Position numbers and translations under genes: made by a program
NCBI GenBank assembly: GCA_037176885.1
Contig: JAWWNJ010000056.1
Location: 1-64,000 of the forward strand
Length of the DNA: 64,000 nucleotides
Origin: Favolaschia claudopus
Lineage: Eukaryota > Basidiomycota > Agaricomycetes > Agaricales > Mycenaceae
Direction: 5' to 3'
Shown here: in pieces, positions 44,290-56,248 of the stretch
Layout of the letters: each line of letters starts with the position of its first letter
Position numbering within the stretch: position 1 is the stretch's first letter
Notes under the pieces: model-generated
What the model saw: only the letters and a program-made list of their open reading frames with translations
What the model was told of the DNA's origin: nothing
Database searches by the model: none

Positions 44290-45009
44290 TAGATTTCGCG
44301 GATCGGTTCCCCCTTGAATAGAGACATCCGTCTCACCCTCACGGGAGTCGACGAGGTAGAGGTCCTTCGGGACAATCTCGACGGCTGGCTGCCGGCATTC
44401 TCTAGTCTGCTCCAGGCTCGCTCTCCATCCGCATCGTGTGCCTACTGACTTTGAAGTTGGTAATGGCACGGTGCAGACAATGACTCATGGGAGAAAGACA
44501 TTTTGGAGCTAGCACTTGCGAATGAAATTGACCATCAGAATCTGGTCCGAGTTCACTGGATCGGACGCCGTTCCAGCGAGTGACAGGTTCGTAGGACCAA
44601 GAAATTCTCATCACTCGTTCTTCACTTCAACGACTTGGATGTGGCGAACTATTTCATTACGAATAAGCTCGCCCTCCATGGTCACCTTCATCGCACCAAG
44701 AAATACTGCCCGCAGCCCCTCCAATGCTTCAACTGCTACCGGTTCGGACACATTGCTGCGCAGTGTAAACGCTCTGCTGTTTGCGGCACCTGCGCCTCCG
44801 ACCACGCCACTTCCAACTGCCACTGCCCCCGTAAGACTCCCTGCCGTACCAACTCCACTGGATGCTCCCATATCGTGCTCAAATGCGCCCTCCGGGGATG
44901 CGGCGGGCAGCACCGATCCACTGATCCTGCATGTTCCGTCCGTCAGTCGATTCTTCGTCGCATCGCAGCCGAGCACCATGCATCGGGGCCGTTCTTCCGT
45001 GCGGAATAA
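44290..45009 (+). pseudogene. Tad-like LINE ORF1 (gag) fragment with zinc knuckles
   Basis: Blocks typical of fungal LINE ORF1: DIRLTLTGVDEVEVLRDNL, HRVPTDFEVGNGTVQ in a shifted frame, then LVLHFNDLDVANYFI. Cysteine-histidine knuckles follow: CFNCYRFGHIAAQC (CX2CX4HX4C), CGTCASDHATSNCHC and a third CGGQHRSTDPAC. At least two frameshifts and an in-frame TGA at 44581 break it. The last segment (44635-45006) is uninterrupted. ORF1 proteins bind element RNA; this copy is dead and no reverse transcriptase follows it. Confidence 0.8.
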
Positions 45010-45328
45010 CTCTCCCAATGCCAATCCCTGCTCCCTCCTCTTGCCTTCCCACCCTCATGTATATTCAATTTTCCTGCTCGCCCTCACCCTCGGGATTACT
45101 CTCACTAAACCCACGAAAACCACTCCCACCTATATACACTCAATACTAGAAATCTCATGTTTAGAGTAGCATCATACGCCATAAAAATGGAACTTTATTA
45201 TTAAGATTTTGAATGCTTTTGTTACAAATACATTGAAATTTTAGTATGGTTGATTCAATGTCTACACCATTACCACCGGCGCGACGACCACTGAAAGTCC
45301 CTGCCCCCTTGCTCGTTGGTGCGGTGAT

Positions 45329-46432
45329 CTAGTTTGCGCTTCTTCGAATTCGGCTCGGAAGACTCGGTGCTGGACTGCCCTCAAAACAGCCGGTGAACTT
45401 GAGGCGTGCTGGAGTACTATTGGTAACTAAAGATGATTTGAGATTCAAGCTTTGAGAGATAGAAAACAGAAACATACCAATTTTGATTGGACTCTCTTCT
45501 GCTTTTGGTGCCGTCGTCGAGGAAGCATTGCCGAGGAACGTCACTTTCTCAACATCAACAATGAAATACTTCACCGAACGATCATCGTTCAGCTCGAGAC
45601 CGGTAAGAAAACCTTCGACGGAGACACTCTTTCCCTTCCCCAGAATGGGTTTATACTTCTCCCACCTCGGCGTTGCAGGGAATACACAGTGAATGGGGAA
45701 AACATTGTTTGGTGTCCTAGTAGCAGAGAGGTATTGCTCTGCTTTGACGTCGAAAGTCGAATTTGCCTTGTCGATGTCGCTCGGAACACCACAGACGTGG
45801 ACGGTAGCATGCGTTCGAAGGTTGATGTCGTCTGGAGATCCAAGAGGGATAATCTGAAAGTCGGCCTTAGTTGTAATAAACGTGAAAAGACAGGTGGAAC
45901 ATTATACATACATACAGAGATTATGTCTCCAAAGACATGATTGAGTCTAGGGGAGGAGAAGAGTGGTCTCGCAACCTATGCAGTACGCGTGAGTTGTGCG
46001 CTTTCGGCGGATCTGAAATTGAAGAGGAAAGGATCAGAGAACAGCAAGAGCAAAAGAGTCCGAAACTACGTACCGTCAACATCCATTCTCGCGGCCTTTT
46101 CAGCACGTTCTCGCTCCCTCCGCGCTCTCTGCGCCTGTGACCTATTGGAAAGCGGTTCCGTTGGAGGGTGGGGACGATTCTCTCGGGCTCTCTGATGTCG
46201 TCTGACCTGACCGAGAGAACGGGCGTTGGGGCCGCAGTGGTGGAAGTATCGGGTGGGACATTCTTCTCGCGATGAGCAGGTACACGCCTACAGGCTTCGT
46301 TGGTTTCGCGTATAACGCGTTGAATCTCTCGCTGTCGTTGTTGATGCCGTTGAGGTGTCGTTGGAGGTGTTAATAAATTCCTGTACACGGGATGAGTCTA
46401 GCCACGGTAATTGAGAAACGGCGCTCGTACAT
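45329..46432 (-). CDS. Small spliced gene, OB-fold-like pattern
   Basis: Exons 46377-46074, 45975-45916, 45853-45478 and 45426-45329 join in frame with GT..AG introns of 51-98 bp. The basic, Thr/Pro-rich N-terminal part (TPPTTPQRHQQRQREIQRVI) leads into a compact domain. That domain has alternating strands (INLRTHATVHVCGVPSDIDK, ATPRWEKYKPILGKGKSVSV, KYFIVDVEKVTFLG) in the layout of an OB fold, and a short basic tail follows. This would fit a single-strand nucleic-acid-binding protein, but that is inferred only from the strand pattern. The start is uncertain: an ATG at 46432 opens MYERRFSITVARLIPC but is one base out of frame with the first exon, so either a deletion or another exon is involved. 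Confidence 0.55.
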
Positions 46433-46824
46433 TTGAATGTCGATTTCACGGTGGAAAAGGTATTTAGATGCTCAATGTTCACACAGAAAGATAAGGAAGA
46501 ACGTTTATTGAAGGCGACGTTTGCGGGTAGCTACATCGTTGGGTGTGGAGCGGTGTGGAGCAGAGGCCGGTCGACGGGAGAGGCAGCGGCGAAGTTGTCG
46601 TAAGCTGTTTGGCTGTGTGCTGATGACGTGAGTGGGGCATTCGGGCGTTCTCGGAACAGGTTTGTCTCAAGTCAATTCGCCTAGGGTCCCGAGGTCGATT
46701 GTAATATACGTAACCAAGTAACAACATGTCACAAGTATATGTCACCTCCTGTCACCTTGGCATTGCCAATCTCGGGTTTCTATGGGTTCCTCAAAGGGAC
46801 AAGAGTAGTTGCATATAGTATATT
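46433..46824. other. No gene recognised
   Basis: Short frames only between the OB-fold-like gene and the MITE. Confidence 0.3.
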
Positions 46825-47021
46825 AGAGACTTTGCGGTAGCCACCGGTGGCTATCGGTAGCTCCTCGTGTGCAATAGTTTTCTGAGCCTCCGGCTCAAGG
46901 TAGCCACCACTGCATCTTGTCAATAGGACGTACAAATGGTGGCTAATCCACCCACAGGCTGTCATCCGGTCCAAAGAAAAATTAGCCACCAATAGCCACC
47001 AGTGGCTACCGCAAAGCCTCT
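46825..47021. mobile_element. 197-bp MITE, second copy, 3-bp target duplication ATT
   Basis: Same length, ends and interior as 33884-34080, in the same orientation. ATT flanks it at 46822-46824 and 47022-47024. Differences from the first copy are scattered substitutions. Confidence 0.95.
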
Positions 47022-48149
47022 ATTCTGGATGGTCAGCAACCATGAAGGTTGGGTCAACATTCGTCTGGAGGGGCCAGAAAGGTCCACACAATTTCGATGA
47101 GACCGCCCAAAAATTTGGCCAAACCCATTTTGTCGTGGGAAAATTCAGAAAAAATCGTTTTTAGACGGTGCTGAATCCGTTTCTGGACTCAGCTAAGCCC
47201 AGAAAATAGCGGTTCGAGCGCAAATAAAATTGTTGACTTTGATTGTCCGGAGCTGTACATCTCAGTTTCTTATCGAACCCTATTGCACTCCTCTCGCAGG
47301 CTCAGGAGTGCGCCCACCTCACTGTACCAGAATAGCTAGATGCTCAAGTCGGACCTTTATTGGGCACTTGAACCTTGTGGTGGAGTTCGAAGACTTTGGC
47401 AAGGTAAACATGGTCGTCGCACGGTCCAGGCATCAGCCTACCGTTCAAGCTCGAGCAGGTTGAGATGATAGAGGTACTCAGGAGGAAAGCATTCAATACC
47501 AGTGCGCTGCCTAGGGCTTGATAATGGAGCGGGATTCCAGCATCTCTTGCGTAAAAGAAGCCCCCTGACCCAGATGACAATTCAACTCACTGCGTGTATT
47601 GTTTCGGACTAGGTACGCTCGACAGACTTTTGCCTGGTTTTGGGATAATAGAGCGTTTGTGCAAAGCGGCTGGGCCGCTTGGCAGGCATATGTGGGCGGG
47701 GCCGCTCCACGGTGGTGAGCCACTTCAAGGACCAACGCCATGGAGCAACTTTAGCGACCCGGCTCCACATGCCTGTCAACCGAATATGTATAGAAGTAGC
47801 TTACACATATGTCACACTGTGTGACAGTAAGTATGCAGGAATGCATATTGCTCATAATGCATAGCGCTTGGGGGTCTACGGACACTATGCATTATGAGAT
47901 GTTCAACTGTACACAATTTTTTTTTTTTTTTTTTTTCATGAACACTGCGCCGTGGCGCACCTAAACCAGCGACGGGTCCACCACAAGCCCTCTTCGAGCG
48001 ACTATTTAAACTACCTCGACCAGCTTCTGGTACACCTTCTCAGCACCTTGCCCGTGGTCTCCGATGCACCGTACCGGTTCTATCTTGACGAAGATTGTAG
48101 AAAGTGATTGAGTGTAGTGAGGAGGAGGAGGGTTATAGCCAAGTTATAC
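47022..48149. other. No gene; palindrome and T20 tract
   Basis: A hairpin with CTCATAATGCATAG arms lies at about 47851-47902, followed by 20 T at 47917-47936. A CACATATGTCACACTGTGTGAC-like block (47805) has a relative at 19327. Confidence 0.45.
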
Positions 48150-48312
48150 AGTCGAAGCTGTCATAACCCATAGCTCCCATAACCCATAATCTCCCTAAAC
48201 CCATACATTCTTGGGGGTTTTTGACCGGTTTTGGGTGGGTAACCCATAAATCTGTCATATCCCATAGCTTTTTGGCCCTACCGAGGGCTATGGGTTATGA
48301 CAGCTTTGACTG
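48150..48312. mobile_element. MITE, TIR CAGTCGAAGCTGTCATAACC, TA target
   Basis: 163 bp, TA at 48148-48149 and 48313-48314. Inverted ends of about 28 bp with one mismatch. The interior repeats AACCCATA. Confidence 0.9.
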
Positions 48313-48954
48313 TAGCAGTAGATTCAGCTAGATTTTACAAACATGATAATTCGACATCTTTGTATGTCACGCAGTCCTCAGGGAAACCACCCGACCGTTA
48401 TGCGTTACCGTTGAAATTGCGTTGAAACGAAACAGGGCGAGCGTTACGCGTTACGTTTCACCCATACAGTAAGCTGTGCTAGACGGCTTTTTGATGGCAT
48501 CACTGCCCTTGACGTGCGCACGTCAAGATTGGCATGCTCCGAGCGATACGATGTTCCTCCGAGTGATCCATCCTGATCCCTACTGATCCAGACTGATTGC
48601 AGCGTGATGGCGCATCCTTTTCAACTGATGGTGCACCCGTCCTTGACCCTGGCCGAGGCTGCTCAACTGAAGGGAAAATACAGTTCTCTATTTCATACAC
48701 GGTACAGAGGGACAGGTTCTGGCGCTATTAGTTTTCCAGAAAGTTGCTGTAAAGACGCGATGAAAATAAATGATATCACAGTTATAGTGTCTGTATAGAG
48801 AGACCACTGTCCTGAGTGGATAGGTATTCTATCATGACGATAAGCTAGTCAGAAATTTGATTGGTGGTGTTTTGTTCACAAGAGTAGAGTACTACTAGAG
48901 TACTTATGTGCGTGAAAAAGAATCCAGCCGAATTATGCCCCCCCAAACAACGGC
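48313..48954. other. No gene recognised
   Basis: Short frames only; no repeat partner noticed. Confidence 0.3.
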
Positions 48955-49047
48955 GCAACATTAATATTGTTAATTTGTGTGCCATATAAGAATTTACACA
49001 AGCTCCCCCTGCTGTAGCCCGGTATTCCGGCATGCAAATCATATTTT
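48955..49047 (+). repeat. Hairpin motif HM, copy 5, with shared context
   Basis: Partner of 30203-30297. Its homology ends abruptly at 49047 where a truncated mariner-type MITE begins. Confidence 0.75.
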
Positions 49048-49352
49048 TGCTTCCCGTCACCAGCTCCACTTCAGCCGAATCAGATTTTCGGTTCCGCCAC
49101 CCAAAGAACACCAGGAAAAAATAGGGGGTTAACAGAACTGAGGTTCAAGACTCAGCTGCTACTTGCCCAGAGCTCGACAGGGCCATGACTTGCGAGCAAG
49201 GCCCCAAACAAGGGACCAGCGGCACTTGATGTGGTACGGCAACGCCCCACAAAGTGGTGCTCCCGGCTTTGCCGATGACAGAATCGTCAACAAACGTAAG
49301 CACAAACGAACGAGCACCACCCAATCAAAACCCGTATATTGTTTCCAAAATA
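49048..49352 (+). mobile_element. 5'-truncated copy of the 59.5-kb MITE
   Basis: About 90% identical by eye to 59606-59918, from CTTCCCGTCACCAGCTCC to the right terminus CCCGTATATTGTTTCCAAAA. The left TIR is missing. Confidence 0.85.
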
Positions 49353-51451
49353 GGCTCGAGACCAGCCGTTAGTGGGAGAAATGACGAGCAAGCAGGTATT
49401 ACTTACTTACCATAACGGCTGGAAGCACTTAGGCGTAGATTGCTAGATGGCAAATTCAAACTCCGACTATACCTTATTAGGAAGTACCTCCGAGCTCAAG
49501 TTGCTCAGTTTTTGTTTTCTTTCACTCAAATGCTGCCTGAAACGGTCGAAAACTATTTCTGTTCTTCAGTGGAGAGCTTACGGGCCAAGATTACCTGAAA
49601 ATACCATCGTTGTGAAGGTTTCTTAGGGTTAATGGAGAATGTCCTTAGCCCGTATTCTGAAATATTATCTTGAGGCAAACGTGAAAACAGGTCGCTTCAA
49701 GCCCCGGAGATACTTCCTAAAAACGAATCAGTAAGGAGATTGACAACGCAAATGAAATCGGGACTCCGATGAGAAAGATGGTAGACCGCCATGTGGCGTG
49801 AAAATGCAGGTGAACCGGTGCAGCCTTGATGTTCATCTCGGCGCATTGGCAGCGAAAGGATGCGCTTCGAGCGCTCGGAGCACATCTGGCTCGACATGAT
49901 GGCAAAGGTGAGGATGCCGAAGAGGACGCCATCAAAGACGAAAAGACTCCAAAGGTATGTTTTCATCGACAGAGGAAGGGAAGAGGGTTGAGTTTTGGCA
50001 CAGAGCAAGTCAGTCGGAATAAGGAACAAATATCAGAGGGAGAGCCTCGTGAAGACTGTTGAGTGAGGAAATCGGTGCGTTCAAGACAGCGAAGGAAGAG
50101 TAACAAGGTGTCCCGATGCCAGGGAGATGTGTGAGTACAGGGGAGGGCGTGATAGATTGATGATGAGGCAGCTTAGTCGCAACGGGATCACGATGGAAAC
50201 AGAACATGCAAGCGGGCAATGAAAGAAGGAGCGCGCGGGGTATAAGACACGCGCGTCGACGGCGCTGGGAGCAATATAACACCCCAGCGAATTGACGAGG
50301 ATGTTGACTTGAGGGCGGGGCAAGGAGGAAGGAATCATTCATGCTCGGACACGAGGTAAAGCGCAGCTCGAATATGTCGCCGAGTGACGATGAGGGAGGC
50401 ATAGGAATAGCCAGAATTCAAAGAGAAGTTCCATAGAACTCAGTAGGCATGCCGATTTTGAAAATCAGTCAGCGAAGGAAGGCTTCACCCAGAAGCGGTA
50501 AATCGCTTCCTATGAGGGACGTCATGGAGGCCATTAGGCAGTCCGAAGAAAGAGATGATGTGAGGCGAGGCGCGGAAAATTGCACTCAGGACAAAAGATT
50601 CGGCCAAACGGTAGGTGAGGCAAAGCCCATATATTTCATAGGCCCGTGCAGAAGAGGAAGAGGAGGATAAGCGCAAAGGAGCGACAAATATGACATGAGG
50701 AGAGTGCTGTAAGATGTGATTTCAGCGGTGAAAAAATGCGAAAGTGCGGGGGGTGATGATGGAGCGTGACATAGTGCAGTAGTAGAAGAAACTGTGCAGC
50801 CTAGTGAGAAACCATGAGGGAGCGCTGAAGGTAGCATAGGATAGTCATAATATGAAAGGCGAGGAGTGATGTGAAGTGGACGATGGAATGGCAGAATAAG
50901 ATAGCACTGGAGGCGAGAGGAGAGGAAACACCGCTGCATGAGATCGAGCTTTCATCTCAGTGACGGTGCGGTAGGCGTGAGAGGTAGGAGGAGGAGGTTA
51001 CATATCCATGGATGAAGTCGGGATGAATGCCGCGGCCATAATTCCACCAGGGGGGCAAAGGTGAGAGGCGACTAGCGCTGTACATCTAGATGGAGCGTGC
51101 ATCGTGGGGAAATCGATAGCGAGGGGCATCGGGGAAAGAAAAAGAGGAGGGGAACACCGACGTACGCGGTAGCGCTTCCGGATGAGATGATGGAGGAGAT
51201 GGCGTGCGCTAGACGCCGCACGCAGAAACATTTGTCAATGTGTCAATTGAGAATGATAAACGAGGCAGGAGGTGCGTGCACGCGTTCGAGATGTGCCGTC
51301 GCCGATGGTGAGGTTAACGTATGAAGATGGGAGGAGCGATGTCGAAGCACGCCGTAGCATCGACACCGAGTAAGCCGGGTGAGGATGAAAGGAGGCGTCG
51401 ACACGTCATGTGAAGACAGCTTCGAAGCGCGTAGTCGCACAATACATCAGA
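49353..51451. other. Pyrimidine-rich (minus) region, no gene recognised
   Basis: The minus strand is C/T-rich. A hydrophobic stretch (TYLWSLFVFDGVLFGILTFA, about 49950) could be a membrane segment of a decayed gene, but no continuous model could be built. Nothing else supported. Confidence 0.3.
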
Positions 51452-52783
51452 TCATGGGACGTACTTGTAACAGCTCCAACATTGCGAGATACGAAGGTGG
51501 GGGAATCCACGCGCAACAGTGGGACTAGTGGAACAGAGTACGATGCGGCCGCGAGACAGAGCGAGGTCGACTTTATCGCGTGATTGAAGGAGGAAGTAAA
51601 CTGAACCGGCGACCTTGGGTTTACGACCGCTCGCTACAATAGCAGCAATTTGCGCTTCCGACGATGGACGATTGACCCAAGTGGGCAGACCAGTAACAGG
51701 CCCTAGATCCGGATTGCGCAGCTCGAACTCGCGTTTCAGCTCCTTCAGGTCCGTGACGTCGCGAAACAAGATGCCGTTGACCTGGAGGTGGGAGTGCAAT
51801 GCGACGGGGGCGATTCGACTGCCAGGGAAGATAGCAGGGCCCCACCGGGACCATTCCTTATCGAGGATTTGAGTGTCGGCTGCCGAGGCGGGAACGAGAA
51901 AGATACTGGTGTCGTTCTGCTTCTGCGCGTAGAGTACGGAGGGGAGGGACAGGGCGACAAGATGTTTGTTGACAGTGGAAACTATCTCCGAGTAAGGTGT
52001 ATTGAACAGAGAAGGTACGTCGCCGTCGAAACGAACGAGGATACGCTCATTGCTAGGGGAGGGAAGCGGGGGTGGCTTGGGCTTAGGCTTGGGAACAGAG
52101 GGAGCTGGAGGCTTGGGGGCGGCGGCAACAGCCGCGTACGAAAGAGCCTTCTCGGTTTTGATAGACGCAAGTTCTTTCGATAGCGACGCTATGGCCTTGT
52201 GCTGGGCCTCAGACTTCTCAGAAAGCTGCTTGAGTGAAGGTGTAATGGTTTTGAGGAGGAGAGCGCTGAAGGAAGAGGTCGTCTCCGACTCGCGAAGAAT
52301 GGTGACGTGGTTGACGAGCCGTTCCTGTATCGCGCTAAGAACCTTCCAGAACTCTTGAGTGATAGCACCAGAGGAGTGAAGCCACTTCAGGACATCGCCA
52401 AAGACAGCAGCCAGCGCGTCAAAGGAGTCTGCATCGCTGACCCGTACCCGAGAGGTCGACAGAAACTCCTTCTTTGCTCTCAACGCCTCCGCTTGCAGCT
52501 GCTTCGATTGTGGGGGCCGTCCATCGCGTTCAGGAGGAGGTGGCTCCGAAGGTGCGGAGGGTTGGTCGACTGGCGGGATTGGAGGGGAGGGAAGAACTGG
52601 CGAGGTGGGGCCAGCGGTGGCGACTGCTGTCGACGATGACGTGGCAGCGGAGTCATCCGCGGAGACAGCAGCAAGCTGAGCAGCCTCGGCAGCCGCCTTG
52701 GCTCTGCGGGTCGTTGGGCGAGGGCGAGGGTCGGTGGAGATGGCGGCTAGGAACTTGTTCTTGTCTTTAGGTTTGGTGGACAT
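51452..52783 (-). CDS. Tad-like LINE ORF1 (gag), cut at its zinc knuckle
   Basis: 443 codons from ATG 52783. A basic N-terminus is followed by Ala/Pro-rich linkers, a helical segment (SEKSEAQHKAIASLSKELAS) and the SYAAVAAAPKPP signature common in fungal gag-like ORF1s. Next comes an RRM-like part (ERILVRFDGDVPSLF, VLYAQKQNDTSIFLVPAS), and the frame stops at CWSCYKYVP. An intact member would continue that CX2C as a CCHC knuckle (..GH....C). Here the sequence changes character directly after it, so the copy is truncated at or near 51452. ORF1 binds element RNA during retrotransposition; ORF2 is absent. Confidence 0.75.
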   Translation of the reverse strand: MSTKPKDKNKFLAAISTDPRPRPTTRRAKAAAEAAQLAAVSADDSAATSSSTAVATAGPTSPVLPSPPIPPVDQPSAPSEPPPPERDGRPPQSKQLQAEALRAKKEFLSTSRVRVSDADSFDALAAVFGDVLKWLHSSGAITQEFWKVLSAIQERLVNHVTILRESETTSSFSALLLKTITPSLKQLSEKSEAQHKAIASLSKELASIKTEKALSYAAVAAAPKPPAPSVPKPKPKPPPLPSPSNERILVRFDGDVPSLFNTPYSEIVSTVNKHLVALSLPSVLYAQKQNDTSIFLVPASAADTQILDKEWSRWGPAIFPGSRIAPVALHSHLQVNGILFRDVTDLKELKREFELRNPDLGPVTGLPTWVNRPSSEAQIAAIVASGRKPKVAGSVYFLLQSRDKVDLALSRGRIVLCSTSPTVARGFPHLRISQCWSCYKYVP

Positions 52784-53022
52784 GATGGCAGGTGGACGCG
52801 AATATGGTGGCAGGGCGCAATCTGGGACGGTTTCGAGGAAAAAATGAGCGGAAAATAAAAGAAAAAACGTTAAACGGGTCAGAAGTACATATTAGTTTTG
52901 AGGAACTCTGGGTCTCCCTGTGTAAGAACTTTGGTGCATATTACATAGTTGTATTCATCGTAAATATGCTAGGCATCGTCAATTGAAGACCGAACAGAGT
53001 TTGCCGTCAAGTTGCCGTCACA
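52784..53022. other. Upstream flank of LINE ORF1
   Basis: Could hold the LINE 5' untranslated region; no boundary is visible. Confidence 0.3.
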
Positions 53023-53850
53023 CAGCCGTTTCGGAAAAAGAATGCGGGTTTTGATTGATTTTTGTTTTCGAAATCTGCTTACCTGTGTTGGGTCACGCGT
53101 CCTCGGCCCCCACCCTTGCCGAATCAGCTCTTCGTCTCTTTCAGCGCATTCTCTTGCCAGAGAGTGACTTGGTGAGGCTCCCTGAACCTTTGTGAATACA
53201 TCAGAGCTCCAATATGACCTCCAGCAGGGCTCAAATTAGTGTTGCCGGGAGCTGAGTTGGAGCTGAACTCGAGTTGATTGCCCATCAGCTCGCTGTCAGC
53301 TCGAGTTGACCGGAGCTGGCTCAGAGCTGATACCGGATATGGGAATCTAGTGTCCCAGGGTTCATCTTTCCACCCGAAGGGGAGATTTTAGGGGAGAATG
53401 GACCAAAATTTTATGTGGAAGGTTTTCCTGAGCTCTCTTCAAGCTCAGACTGCTTTTTATACGTCGAAAACGGCCAAGAAACGGCCAATACAGAAACTGG
53501 GGAGGGAGTGTGATGTCACTCAGCTACACCACCAGAAATGTCACGTCGTCCGCTTTGGGTGACGAGGGTGGAGTCGAGGCGAGCTGGCATCACCTCGAGG
53601 TGCCGCTTTTGGGAAGGGGTCGAGTTGGAGTTGAACTCAGCTCGGAGCTAGCTCCAGCTTCCGGCAACACTAGAGCCTCAAATGCGTGCTTGAGCCCACT
53701 TGTTTACATCGAAAAGCTCACGGCAGTTGTGGAGACTTGTGGAGCCGGGAGCTGTTGACGGAGTCGCCAACGCGTCAACACCTGTCAATTAAAATCGAAA
53801 ACGAAAGAAGATCAAAACCCGCATTCTTTTTCCGAATGCTTTGACAGTTG
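53023..53850. mobile_element. Mariner-type MITE, TIR CAGCCGTTTCGGAAAAAGAA
   Basis: Inverted ends share CGGAAAAAGAATGCGGGTTT, continuing TTGAT. The left end is CAGCCGTTTCGG; the right end is diverged over the last ~12 bp. About 828 bp, carrying a nested element at 53237-53672. Same family as 59535-59922 and the orphan end at 61592-61628. Confidence 0.75.
53237..53672. mobile_element. Nested hAT-like MITE, TIR TAGTGTTGCCGG
   Basis: Inverted ends TAGTGTTGCCGG, flanked by GCTCAAAT (53229-53236) and CCTCAAAT (53676-53683), an imperfect 8-bp duplication if three bases were added at the right end. The interior is built of GAGCTGAGTTGGAGCTGAAC-like repeats. Confidence 0.75.
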
Positions 53851-56248
53851 TACGACATCCTCGGCAAAGCCGCCGAAAACAAAGTCAGGTACTTCGTCAA
53901 TTCGTGTCGCTTTTTGGTCGCGTTTTTTCTCATAGCCTCGCAATAGCAGCCCCGGAGCACCGGGCGTTCCCTGCTATCCAATTTATACTTGCGGAAAACT
54001 ACTCATTACCTGCACCTGTCAAACGCACTGGGTGTCCAAAAAGAAGAACCTTAAAACTTCAATTGCGTACATGCTATGCAGGTAATCAACCTAACGTTCG
54101 TTCCTAAGCACTGCGCTTCGTAAAATTATATGCCCAAGTCCCGTATAAACGCAGCCCTTGGACACTAACTCCACAATGTAGCTGCCACTGAGGCACCAGG
54201 GGCGCCGTAAAATCCTACCATAGGCAAATAGGCCCTTTCCGCGATCCCCTGCATCCTTGACCTCTGTCTCGCAGATAAACCGAAGATCTGGACTGAACTT
54301 ATTATGAGGAGATTTAGTGCATGATGTTTGGCGAGCGTGAGGCACAATCACATAAGTTTTGGGAGACTTGACACAAGGAGTATGGGGCAAAAGAGTGAGG
54401 TGCAGACCGTCTTCTGGGTACTACCCGATTCTCCATAGTCGTCATAATGGATGCAACCGTTCTTCATGTTCTTATACTAAGCACCGTACGGCTGTGGTAT
54501 ATATGCTGCCGCTCACTTAGTTTTGTACAGCGGCCAATCTGGCCACGGAAAATCCTTGGCTGACAGACCCCCTAAATTCGCAGATTTTAGCTCAGATTCA
54601 AGGGTGCGCCGGCAATCAAACCGGCGACTAAGGGCTGGTTAAGCATACCCCCCATCAAGGCCAGACTTTCTTTAGGTCCTTGAGAACGATTGTCTTCTCA
54701 TCGCCCGGGAAAGTCTGGTTTACGAGACTAGAGGTGAGCGATCTTACTGCAATTCCTGAACATACATAATGGCAAACATCAAAATTTTTTGGCGCGTTTC
54801 CCTAAAAGGAAATTCAGCCTTTTCTCATTCCTTCTCTCGTTTATCGGCTCTCTGTGAGCTCCTACGGCCTAATTCCACTCAGAAAGCGGGTTTCAGCTTC
54901 ATATTCGCGCATCTCGGAGGCATGTCTCGAATCAATTTCGGCAATTACGCGGATAATCAAGAGTTTGGTCGTTCGTACATAGAGTATTGTGAATAGTACC
55001 AAAAGTAATCATTGAAGCGACATCAATGAGCCCGAAAAAAGCCTAATGGTATATTTTGAAGTATACTCGGTATTGACAAAAGTAACCGTGAATCGACTCG
55101 TATGGTCCGAATATTGCAGTATGTAATAGGTTAAAATGCATCGGAATGTTCTCCTGCATGTTTTGAACGGCATCGGACAAAGGCCTGAACCAATCCATCA
55201 AGCACAACTGATTTCTCGGCGGATTCTAATTTGCAGCCGTTTTGCACTGTTTGTTGCAATAAATGACTGCATTTCCAATTTTCTTGAAGTTCAAGAACAT
55301 GCCCTTGGACGGTAGGTCATACTTGAGGATCCATTTCAGTCCCTCACTGCTCGAAATCTCTGATTGCATCAATTTCTTGTCAACATTGGACTGGTTCAAT
55401 TTCAACCGTCCCTACTGCACGGACCCAAATATTGCGTGGCCGTTCAAAGATGCTAAGAGCAAAGAATTTAGCTACAGTCTTGGTTAATTTCTAATCCATC
55501 ACAGTGCTGAGCCCTATTATCCACACATTCAATATACTTTTATCCCAGAGTAGGCCTCCATGGCTTCCGTAATTCCCCATGTTTGGTGAAGTAAGGGGCC
55601 GAAGAGTTTTCAGATTGTAGGCTTGTTTACCACCCTTACTAGCCAAAGCAAGTGTGCAAAAACATTTGAATAGATCACATGTGCAAGCTAGAGGTAGTCG
55701 AAAGTGGCCTGGAAGGGCAGTTGCTAAGATTTCCGTTGAACAATGAGCAGAAGTTGAAAGACACAGGTGAATTTCAAGCTATTGCCAAAATTGCGCTGGC
55801 TCTGAAGAGCGTCAGGAACAGAGGTTGCCCACAACAACTTGTGTAGGTTTAAGGAATATCCTGACGTATTTTTCAAACTCGAAGTCTTGGAGAAATATCA
55901 CGTGGTCGCGAAGCAATCGTCGCATTAACGGTTACTTTTGTCAATACCGAGTACACAGCGCTTGGGTGTCCCAGAGAGGCAATGAGAGGAATTCCGTGCC
56001 CAAAAAGTGTACTTTGTAGGCGGCAGTCCCCAAAAGCGGTGGAGAAACTGACCATGTCGAAGCAGTCGGAGTAGATGAGAAACTAGACACGTCGGTAGGC
56101 TGAAATTCGGCGGATGAGCTCATGAGGACTAAGGAGGGCTTCTCCCTCAAGGTTCCCTGCGCTGCGCGCAACATCCAGTCCCCTGCCAGCAGAAGACTAT
56201 GCGATAGTGAGAGAGCGAGGAAGGAGGCGGATTTGATTTTCACTAATA
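53851..56248. other. No gene recognised
   Basis: Short frames. The clover-like GCCGG..CCGGC stem at 54607-54625 was considered as a tRNA and rejected. The minus-strand frame at 55941-56243 is open and may have joined coding sequence right of the MITE at 56249, but no family is recognised. Confidence 0.3.

Noticed and set aside
54595..54640. tRNA-like T-arm (GCCGG stem with TTTGATT loop) on the minus strand
   Set aside because: The loop/stem spacing is one base off the B-box pattern, and no A box, D arm or matching acceptor strand could be found upstream.
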